Origin: a virus
IMG/VR virus record: IMGVR_UViG_3300035035_000060
Coordinates: 1-28,273 of that record
Direction: 5' to 3' (one strand)
DNA: 28,273 nt
The notes under the pieces are model-generated. The model did no database searches. It worked only from the letters and a program-made list of their open reading frames with translations, and was not told the DNA's origin. Every line of letters starts with the position of its first letter. Position 1 is the first letter of the stretch. The position numbers and the translations under genes are program-made. This document shows, one piece after another, positions 22,252 to 28,273 of the stretch.

Positions 22252-23621
22252 TGTTGGCAGTCACATTCGATTTTGTTATCAAGAATACCATCCAAATAAT
22301 CCTGTATGTCAGTATCTCCAAGTGCTGCATAAGCGTCAGACTTATCTTGGACATCACCCATAACTTGTAATGAATAGTACAAAGAGGTCTGTGGACTATG
22401 TAGCCACTCCTCTATAAAAGCTTCATCATATCTAATCATGTCGCTCCAGCTGTTGAAGCTGTAGCCATGAAGCAATCCTGTCCTATCGAGCATGGTCATG
22501 ATTTCGTCTGCTACACGCTTATATGCGTCCCATCCTACTTCACTTGCAATCTCAACGTTTCCATAGTTGACTCTTTCTACTCCGAACTCGCCAGAGTCTC
22601 TGTCAACCATCTTTGCTATTGGTGGTGCTATCTCGGGTGTGCATGTAAAGCCGTCTAGGTCTCTACTGCGATAGCTGCAACTGGCAGTGGGTGCAATAGC
22701 GAACGCCCTTACCATATTGTTTTCTCTTGCAATCTGAGCTGCTTCAAAGATTGCATTGTTTAATGCCCAAGCGGCACAGCCTGCTTCGTTACTTGCGGAG
22801 TGGCCAAGGTTTACCAAGCGGAGTGCCTCTCCGAATTTCTCGTACGTGATGTTGTATCTTCTGAGGAAGTTTGCAAGACCGAGCACTCCAAGCCCCACTT
22901 GTCTGTCATTGTCTGGGGTAAGGTATTCTCCAGATTCTCCAACACCTGTCCTCCCATGGAGATCGCACAACTCGGACATACCTGTAACGAAAGCCTCTTG
23001 TAGATTGTCGAGTGTACAGGAACCGAGATTGACATGCTGTAACAAGCACGTTCCACGTGAGGGCAAGTATACCTCAAGACAGACGTTTCCATAGATACGC
23101 TCCCCGGCCTCTGTGTATTTGATTTTGTTGAGCCAGATGTCTCCTGATTTGATTCCATAAAGTAAAGCGTCCTTTGTGTCTTGGTCTGCGAACTTCCACA
23201 TCTCATCGTCGATGTCAACACAACGCTTGACCCAAGGCAGTTCTGTTCTGGAAGCTGTAATAAAGTCTACCACGTCTGGGTGGCATAGGTCTAGGTGCAA
23301 TACGATAGCACCATTCTTGTAAGCTCCACCTCTTCTCAAGGTTTCATTTAGAGCTGAATATATTTTGCCGAAGCTGACTGGGCCAGTAGCCACAAGTCCT
23401 TTGTCATTTGTATGACCGGCTGGTCTAAGCTTTGATAGGTGGATTGCACAGCCAGCACCAAATCTTAGTGCGTGACTTGCGAACCTCCAGCTAGCTTCGA
23501 TGCCGTTGTCCCCTTCCATGCTGTCTTCAACAACGAAGGTTGTGCATGATACAGGTAGTCTTGATGTAGGATCGTCGATCCAAGACTGTACCCGTCCAGT
23601 GCGGGAGATTAAGTTAGACAT
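22248..23621 (-). CDS. nrdA: Ribonucleotide reductase alpha (catalytic) subunit, compact cyanophage type
   Basis: At 457 residues it is far shorter than E. coli NrdA (761) and lacks the N-terminal ATP-cone. Catalytic residues are all visible: C26 (LPVSCTTF) and C192 (GTCLLQ) as the redox pair, N179-x-C181-x-E183 as the active-site triad, and the phosphate loop PTASCS at 311-316. Tandem Y415-Y416 match the radical-transfer tyrosines of class I enzymes. The C-terminal C453-x-C455 can accept electrons from thioredoxin or glutaredoxin. It reduces ribonucleotides for phage DNA synthesis. Relatives have been labelled class II, but the tyrosine pair and the adjoining beta gene argue for class I. It starts one base after the NblA-like stop. 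Confidence 0.92.
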   Translation of the reverse strand: MSNLISRTGRVQSWIDDPTSRLPVSCTTFVVEDSMEGDNGIEASWRFASHALRFGAGCAIHLSKLRPAGHTNDKGLVATGPVSFGKIYSALNETLRRGGAYKNGAIVLHLDLCHPDVVDFITASRTELPWVKRCVDIDDEMWKFADQDTKDALLYGIKSGDIWLNKIKYTEAGERIYGNVCLEVYLPSRGTCLLQHVNLGSCTLDNLQEAFVTGMSELCDLHGRTGVGESGEYLTPDNDRQVGLGVLGLANFLRRYNITYEKFGEALRLVNLGHSASNEAGCAAWALNNAIFEAAQIARENNMVRAFAIAPTASCSYRSRDLDGFTCTPEIAPPIAKMVDRDSGEFGVERVNYGNVEIASEVGWDAYKRVADEIMTMLDRTGLLHGYSFNSWSDMIRYDEAFIEEWLHSPQTSLYYSLQVMGDVQDKSDAYAALGDTDIQDYLDGILDNKIECDCQQ

Positions 23622-23622
23622 T

Positions 23623-23787
23623 TTAAATAAAGTTTATTATGTTTTTTAGATTGTTTGTTAGTACAAAGTTTTGTTTTTGTAAAGCAAGGAAGAGAGTAAT
23701 TATTTCTTCCTTGTTTCTATCGTAGTTTTCTCTGAGCTTATTCTCAACTAACTTCAATTTGAACTCCTGTTCCAGAGTTAATTTCAT
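23623..23787 (-). CDS. nblA: NblA-like phycobilisome degradation adaptor
   Basis: From the ATG at 23787 the protein has 54 residues, the usual NblA length (about 55-65). The start MKLTLEQEFKLKLVENKL matches the conserved NblA start (LSLEQEFxIRxxExQV). The second half (EEIITLFLALQKQNFVLTNN, then LKNII) matches the second helix (FLVxLYRQMMMxExxYKxLL). In cyanobacteria, NblA brings Clp protease to phycobiliproteins to dismantle the antenna. Phage-encoded NblA is known from cyanophages, including uncultured marine ones. The gene overlaps the exonuclease end by 44 bases, and RNR follows after one base. An upstream in-frame ATG at 23835 would add 16 unrelated residues. Resemblance was judged by eye. 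Confidence 0.72.
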   Translation of the reverse strand: MKLTLEQEFKLKLVENKLRENYDRNKEEIITLFLALQKQNFVLTNNLKNIINFI

Positions 23788-24508
23788 ACTCGGGCGTAGG
23801 TGTCCAGAGTCTTGGTTCTTGCTTTTGGGAATCATAGTCCTCGTTTGTAAGTATTCTGGCTAGCCTTGCATTACAAAGAGCATCTTCTTCTGTCAGCCCT
23901 TTGTCTTCAAAAGCTTTGACAACTGTAGCCCAGCTGTAGCCCTCTTTCTCGAAAAGAGTAGTTGCTCTCTTCACTCCGATCCCGGGAACGCCACTGTAGC
24001 CATCTGTCTGGTCGCCTGCAAGCGTCTGAATCAGATGCCACTTCGCACCCTCTTCTGGTGTGATCGTGATGGTGTCTTCGAGATTGTATAGCTTACCGGG
24101 GATCTGTTTCATGTCTTTGTCAGGAGAAACAATGATATTCCCTGTAAGTTTGGTGGCATAGATGCCCATAGCATCATCGGCCTCCAGTTGTGGCATGACG
24201 ATAACATCATACTCAATTTTAAGTCCTGATATGACACGTTTGTATCCACAGGGCTTTTTTCTGTTTCTGTGACCCTTATAATCTGGGTAAATTTTTTTCC
24301 GAAAATTTTTAGAGTCGCTAAAAAACAGTGTTGGCTTCGCAAAAGAGCCAAATTGCATTTGTATGTTCGATATTTCACGTTTTACGGCACTATAGGCTTC
24401 TGAAAAGTTAGAAGTCACTAATATTACGTCTTCTCCGTAGTCTATCTCTGTTTCACAGGCTGCACAGCACTTGTATACTATGTAGTCTGCATCAATTAGT
24501 AATTTCAT
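23744..24508 (-). CDS. 5'-3' exonuclease (gp6-like, FEN family)
   Basis: This 254-residue nuclease is at the T7 gene 6 position. Metal-binding acidic residues appear in order: LLIDADYIVYK, the arch region with IYPDYKGHRNRKK, QLEADDAMG, VSPDKDMKQIPG, then GDQTDGYSGVPGIGVKRA with the helix-hairpin-helix that binds DNA. In T7 gp6 degrades host DNA and removes RNA primers. Nucleotides released by gp3 and gp6 would feed the phage, complementing the RNR genes downstream. The C-terminal 44 bases overlap the NblA-like gene. Confidence 0.94.
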   Translation of the reverse strand: MKLLIDADYIVYKCCAACETEIDYGEDVILVTSNFSEAYSAVKREISNIQMQFGSFAKPTLFFSDSKNFRKKIYPDYKGHRNRKKPCGYKRVISGLKIEYDVIVMPQLEADDAMGIYATKLTGNIIVSPDKDMKQIPGKLYNLEDTITITPEEGAKWHLIQTLAGDQTDGYSGVPGIGVKRATTLFEKEGYSWATVVKAFEDKGLTEEDALCNARLARILTNEDYDSQKQEPRLWTPTPEYEINSGTGVQIEVS

Positions 24509-24515
24509 GGTGGTT

Positions 24516-25778
24516 TTAGTGTACGTCAGCCCAAGTATATCCGATCTTAGCTTCTGCTGCGATGGGACACCTTAGATTGTAGTGTTCGCCTGCCAATCTG
24601 GCGGCTGTTTCGAGCCATTTTGCAAATTCTTCTGCAAATCTTGGATAACATTCGTAGTTTAGCTCGTCATGTACGAATGAGAGTTGATGTCCGTCGGGTG
24701 GTAGACATTCATTCACAATCACCATCCATCTTTTGGCGATCGTCGCTGCTGATCCCTGTAAGAGGTAATTGAGAAACTTATGCCCTTTGTCAACGCTGAT
24801 ACGACGACCGTCGATGGCGTTTGCATAACCTCTTTTGCTAGCTTTCTCGCAAGCGAGTAGCAAATCTGCAAGACCCGGAATGGCAGCAATATAAGCCTTA
24901 CGAATCTCTGCCCCTTTGACAGCAGCGGCCTTTTCGGACAATAGCTTATCATAGCTGTATCCTAGTTTGGTATTCCCAGCCCCGTAGAGGAAGGCATAGG
25001 TAACTGTTTTAACTTGTCGACGGGTGATTCCAATCCTGTCGGCATTTGTTTGATGAATATCCCCCGTAGTAAGTATTCGTTGATACCGGCCATTATCATA
25101 CCTCGAAAGGTAATGAGCAAGCATACGGAGCTCAATGCCACTAAGATCGGCAGACACCATTTGATAGGTAGGCGTGGCCCGGAATAATTTTCTGAATCTT
25201 TCATCTGATGGTACTTGTGCTAAATTTGGTTTTCTGTGTGCACATCGAAATGTGCTGGTGGCAACCCCGCAGTGGTGATGTATACGATTACACGTCGTAG
25301 ATAGCTTCTGCCATGCGTTCACGCCTTCCGAGATCATCCCCAATTTCTTGGTAATATCTAGACATTTCAGAAACAAGAGGGCTGTCTCCGACCCAATATC
25401 TTTCAATACTGTCTCGTCTACGACCGGCTTGCCGGTGGCTGTTCTCTGTGTTGGTTTCCAATTTTCGTGGGTCTGTAGTATCCATGCTATGTGGTCTCGT
25501 GAGGTGGGGTTAAGTTGTTTAAGTTTTGTAAATGGGCATCCTTGTACGTACCCTTGTGTCCGGTTATTTCGCTTAGGTGTAAACACTGTTCCAGCAACGA
25601 ACCCGTATTTTCTGCGTAATATTTCTGTAGCTTCTTCCAGTTCTCCTCTGAGAGCTGATTCGAGCTCGTAGGCTGCTCGTTCGTCGAAATACCATCCATG
25701 TTCTTCTTGTTTTTGTAAGATGTGTGCGACCTGATGTTCTAGTTGTACCCAGTCAGGTAAGGGTGGAAATGTTGGCAT
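24516..25778 (-). CDS. DNA polymerase, polymerase-domain ORF (gp5 C-terminal part)
   Basis: 420 residues of family A polymerase. Motif A is SADLSGIELRMLAH with D211. Motif B is RRQVKTVTYAFLYGAG with K257, Y261 and Y265. Motif C is FVHDEL with H370, D371 and E372, so all catalytic residues are present. Like T7 gp5 it has LEHQVAHILQKQEEHGW before the thumb. The thioredoxin-binding insertion is reduced: about 30 residues separate RRKYGF from NPTSRDHI, against over 70 in T7. The 3'-5' exonuclease domain lies on a separate ORF in another frame, overlapping by 40 bases. A TAA in this frame sits six bases before the ATG, and there is no ribosome binding site. Confidence 0.93.
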   Translation of the reverse strand: MPTFPPLPDWVQLEHQVAHILQKQEEHGWYFDERAAYELESALRGELEEATEILRRKYGFVAGTVFTPKRNNRTQGYVQGCPFTKLKQLNPTSRDHIAWILQTHENWKPTQRTATGKPVVDETVLKDIGSETALLFLKCLDITKKLGMISEGVNAWQKLSTTCNRIHHHCGVATSTFRCAHRKPNLAQVPSDERFRKLFRATPTYQMVSADLSGIELRMLAHYLSRYDNGRYQRILTTGDIHQTNADRIGITRRQVKTVTYAFLYGAGNTKLGYSYDKLLSEKAAAVKGAEIRKAYIAAIPGLADLLLACEKASKRGYANAIDGRRISVDKGHKFLNYLLQGSAATIAKRWMVIVNECLPPDGHQLSFVHDELNYECYPRFAEEFAKWLETAARLAGEHYNLRCPIAAEAKIGYTWADVH

Positions 25779-26281
25779 AGTTTATTTGTAACAATAACGT
25801 CTTGTTCGCAATAGTCCTCCATCTCCTTGCTCCATGCTGACCAGTCGGCAGTCTGTCCAAAGTTCCCTTTGTATTCTCCCAACCTGTGGCCATAGGACTC
25901 CAAAGAGTGGCGACCATAGAGTTTTGGTGGCATACCGTCAATCCTTGCCTTGCGGTCTACCTCTAGCATATCGGGGTGGTACAACCTCGACAGCAATAGT
26001 GTGTCTATAACTCTACCCTTCGGTTCAAAGAATGGGTAGACTTTCTTTATCATCGGTATGTCAAAGCCAATGATGTTGTGGCCAATGATCGTGTCAGCAT
26101 CCATAAGATACGTGACACCTCTGCTGATTGGCTCGGCAGTTCCTGTGTCGTTGTATCTGGTAGTCTCACCTGTCTCATAGTCAAGTGTGACCAAGCAGTG
26201 CAGCTCAACGTTCCTTTGATCTAGGGGTGTTGTTTCCAGATCGAACAGGAGGGTAATAGGTCTTGTCTCTGAATTTTGCAC
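25739..26281 (-). CDS. DNA polymerase, 3'-5' exonuclease-domain ORF (gp5 N-terminal part)
   Basis: 180 residues with a complete DEDDy proofreading domain: exo I FDLETT (D14, E16), exo II IIGHNIIGFDIPMI (N69, D74) and exo III EDYCEQDVIVT (Y157, D161). The ORF ends at TAG after HFHPYLTGYN. Read with a -1 shift just before the end, the protein continues HPYL-PDWVQLEHQVAHIL, which is what an intact T7-like polymerase shows here. The product may therefore be a separate proofreading subunit, the result of a frameshift, or an assembly indel. The first codon is GTG (26281-26279) with a weak ribosome binding site. The nearest upstream gene, primase/helicase, ends 32 bases away. Confidence 0.92.
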   Translation of the reverse strand: MQNSETRPITLLFDLETTPLDQRNVELHCLVTLDYETGETTRYNDTGTAEPISRGVTYLMDADTIIGHNIIGFDIPMIKKVYPFFEPKGRVIDTLLLSRLYHPDMLEVDRKARIDGMPPKLYGRHSLESYGHRLGEYKGNFGQTADWSAWSKEMEDYCEQDVIVTNKLCQHFHPYLTGYN

Positions 26282-26313
26282 GTCTTTTCTGTTCTTTGGT
26301 GGGTGGGTTTGGT

Positions 26314-27909
26314 TTAAAAATCTGTAGCTGGGTTGAACTCAACTGTGTCTTCGGGTTTAGTTTCATAGAATTGGCAGGTAGATAGGTCATAGCTCAGAGT
26401 TGTAGCAACTCCAACCTCTCCTGAGAAACGGTTTTTAAGCACTCTAAGAGTTGTAAGGTTAGCGTTAGCCTCTCCTTGCTGGTCTCGTTCCAATGCGATG
26501 ACGCTATCGCTGAGTTGAGCGATCGAATGAGATCCTCGTAGCTGGCCAAGAGAGACACGTCCCCCTTCTTCGTGTGAGTTACTGTCACTGTTTGTTCTCC
26601 GTAGGTGTGATACTAAAAATAGTGCGATACCTGTACGTTCGACTAATGATCTGAGCTTCGTCATTGTCGAGTCTATCATACGTCTTTCATCGCCGTCAAG
26701 ACCACTTAATAATATAGAAAGATGGTCAAGAAATATAATACGGCACTCCAGTCCACTGGCAAGGTACTCGATCCTGTTGTAAATAACATCTGGGTCAAAG
26801 CTACCAAAGCCATCAAACAGAAAAACATTCCACTTTGCAAGAGTATCAGCAAAAGCAGACTCGAGTTCTTCTTTGTCATGTTCTCCAATGTGATAGGGTT
26901 TACCAACGGCTGCGGACATAAGTCCTAGTGCCGTGCGTTTGTTGTTTGCTTCAAGCTCAAGGATACCAACTGTCTCACCTTTCTGTGCAAGATCAGCTGC
27001 GATAGCCCTGACCAGTGAAGTCTTACCACTACCTGACCCAGCTGTAAGAGTTGTTAGCTCTCCATATCTGATGCCATGTAGTTTATCATTGAGCCCCTCG
27101 AATGGGTACTCGTGGTCACAGGTTTTGGTAGGCTCTGTGACTAGCGACATGAGGTTTTTACCATCTACGATACCGTCTGGCCTGTATGGCTTGGCATCCC
27201 ATATCGCTCTTCTTATTGCGTCTTTGTCGTCAGCTTGGAGTGCATCGCTTGCATCTTTGTAAGCATCGAGTCTAGCAATCTTAACCCTACCGGCTGGTAA
27301 TATACTCGAGGCAGATTCAACGGCCTCACGCCCTGCGTCGTCGTTGTCGAAGAAGAGGACGATCTCTTGGTAGCCTTGCAAGAAGGGTATGGCTTTCTGC
27401 AAGTCTTTTTTGGCTGCTGCCGCACCATGAGGTAAGCTGACCATCGGCCAACCTGACATAACTTCGTAACAAGAGGCAGCATCTAGTTCTCCTTCAGTAA
27501 TGACAATTCTTTTGCCAGTTGTAGGAAATAGGTGTTGACCAAAAAGTGTTCCTGTAGATTCGCCTTCGTAATGGAAGTCTTTTGATTTAGTTTTAATTTT
27601 GAACCCAGCAAGCCTTCCATCGTCTGTGTAATATGGGAAACGTAAGGTATTACCGTATCTGTAGATTCTGTAGAAGGAGTTGGTGGCTTCGCTGATTCTT
27701 CGCTTATTGAGCTGCTCGGGTTGTCCGAGGAAGTTTGCTCTGTCATTATTCATTCTGGGTGTATAGTTGTCCCCGTCACTCGGGGTGTACGTCTGGCACG
27801 CAAAGCAGTACGCATGGCCGTCAGAGTAACGTGAGTTAGCGTCCGACGAGCCACAGTTGTTACATGGTTCGTGTGCCACAAATTCTGATTCTGTGTTCAT
27901 CTTAACCAA
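26314..27909 (-). CDS. DNA primase/helicase (gp4-like)
   Basis: 531 residues, near T7 gp4 (566). The N-terminal zinc ribbon has C16, C19, C35 and C38 (CNNC...CFAC). The TOPRIM primase core shows VITEGELDA (E139, D143) and FFDNDDAG (D188, D190). The C-terminal RecA-like helicase has Walker A GSGSGKTSL (about 291-299), Walker B CRIIFLDHLS and HLRRTN. It unwinds the fork and lays RNA primers for the polymerase encoded next. It overlaps the endonuclease gene by 13 bases. Confidence 0.96.
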   Translation of the reverse strand: MVKMNTESEFVAHEPCNNCGSSDANSRYSDGHAYCFACQTYTPSDGDNYTPRMNNDRANFLGQPEQLNKRRISEATNSFYRIYRYGNTLRFPYYTDDGRLAGFKIKTKSKDFHYEGESTGTLFGQHLFPTTGKRIVITEGELDAASCYEVMSGWPMVSLPHGAAAAKKDLQKAIPFLQGYQEIVLFFDNDDAGREAVESASSILPAGRVKIARLDAYKDASDALQADDKDAIRRAIWDAKPYRPDGIVDGKNLMSLVTEPTKTCDHEYPFEGLNDKLHGIRYGELTTLTAGSGSGKTSLVRAIAADLAQKGETVGILELEANNKRTALGLMSAAVGKPYHIGEHDKEELESAFADTLAKWNVFLFDGFGSFDPDVIYNRIEYLASGLECRIIFLDHLSILLSGLDGDERRMIDSTMTKLRSLVERTGIALFLVSHLRRTNSDSNSHEEGGRVSLGQLRGSHSIAQLSDSVIALERDQQGEANANLTTLRVLKNRFSGEVGVATTLSYDLSTCQFYETKPEDTVEFNPATDF

Positions 27910-28262
27910 TCAATGGGGATTGCGTGTGCTGCCGCCCATTTGATGTTGTGTTTCTCACACCATTGGGCGTATGTAGTTTTGGATTTCTTACTGATCTTGT
28001 TGAACGGTGCTTGGAAGACCATACGAATATCAAGGTGTGGGTTGTCACGGATGACGGCCTTGATCTTGCGTCTGTCCTGTGCATCCCAGTAACCTTTGGT
28101 TTCTAGCATGATGCCGTTGAGCAGTACGAAATCAGGATTGTAGGTATGCTGTATGGTATAAGGAACTTGCTCGCCCTCATACACATACTTGCAACCCACT
28201 GTATCTAGCAGATCAGCAACGCTGACCTCTAGCTTAGACTTAAAAGTCTTCTTCTTCTTCAA
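27897..28262 (-). CDS. Endonuclease I, Holliday-junction resolvase (gp3-like)
   Basis: At least 121 residues, against 149 in T7 gp3. The active-site cluster PDFVLLNGIMLETKGYWD has D44, E54 and K56, with the same 10- and 2-residue spacing as D55, E65 and K67 of T7; E12 is the likely partner of T7 E20. The enzyme resolves branched phage DNA and nicks host DNA. The first codon shown is TTG, and the frame stays open to the window edge, so the true start may lie outside and the 5' end is uncertain. It overlaps gp4 by 13 bases. Confidence 0.9.
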   Translation of the reverse strand: MKKKKTFKSKLEVSVADLLDTVGCKYVYEGEQVPYTIQHTYNPDFVLLNGIMLETKGYWDAQDRRKIKAVIRDNPHLDIRMVFQAPFNKISKKSKTTYAQWCEKHNIKWAAAHAIPIDWLR

Positions 28263-28273
28263 TGCTATCTTCG

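Noticed and set aside
25739-25778. Canonical -1 programmed frameshift site in the polymerase overlap
   Set aside because: No X XXY YYZ slippery heptamer is visible in the 40-base overlap, so I do not call a programmed site, although a frame change is clearly needed for a fused product.

Overview
The window is the replication and virion-morphogenesis half of a T7-like (autographivirus-type) podovirus, with every gene on the minus strand. Read from right to left, the order matches T7: endonuclease I (gp3), primase/helicase (gp4), DNA polymerase (gp5, here in two frames), 5'-3' exonuclease (gp6), then portal (gp8), scaffold (gp9), capsid (gp10), tail tubes A and B (gp11, gp12), gp13- to gp16-like internal virion proteins, tail fibre (gp17) and a second receptor-binding-type fibre. 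The phage RNA polymerase and terminase genes would lie outside the window.

The host is very probably a cyanobacterium, most likely marine picocyanobacteria. The evidence is a 44-residue high-light-inducible (Hli) gene too short for a default ORF caller, an NblA-like phycobilisome-degradation adaptor gene overlapping the end of the exonuclease gene, and a compact ribonucleotide reductase pair of the kind known from cyanopodoviruses. The base composition is AT-rich. No psbA is present in the scaffold-to-capsid interval, where many cyanopodoviruses carry it.

Layout. 28262-23744 is DNA metabolism: endonuclease I, primase/helicase, split polymerase, exonuclease. 23787-21384 is takeover and nucleotide supply: the NblA-like gene, RNR alpha subunit, ferritin-like RNR beta subunit and a small unknown. 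21382-18709 holds a gp7.3-like protein, portal and scaffold. 18706-16992 is a train of ten tiny, mostly lysine-rich genes joined by 1-4 base stop/start overlaps, with hli among them. 16991-16736 is the only sizeable non-coding stretch. It holds a micro-ORF with a strong ribosome binding site, a tRNA T-arm-like hairpin and a chain of small inverted repeats leading into the capsid gene. 16735-15551 is the capsid gene, followed by a strong UUCG terminator at the position of T7 T-phi. 15508-53 is tail, ejection and fibre genes, and the first codons of another gene run off the left edge.

The genes form one coherent lytic programme. NblA-like and Hli proteins would manage the photosynthetic host. 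RNR, exonuclease and endonuclease I would supply deoxynucleotides for the phage replisome. The rest builds the capsid, short tail, ejection core and fibres. The best candidates for follow-up are the NblA-like gene, the tyrosine-less RNR beta subunit, the polymerase frame break, the tiny-gene train with its structured capsid leader, the cupredoxin-like domain in the tail fibre, and a lysozyme-like C-terminus in the gp15-like protein.
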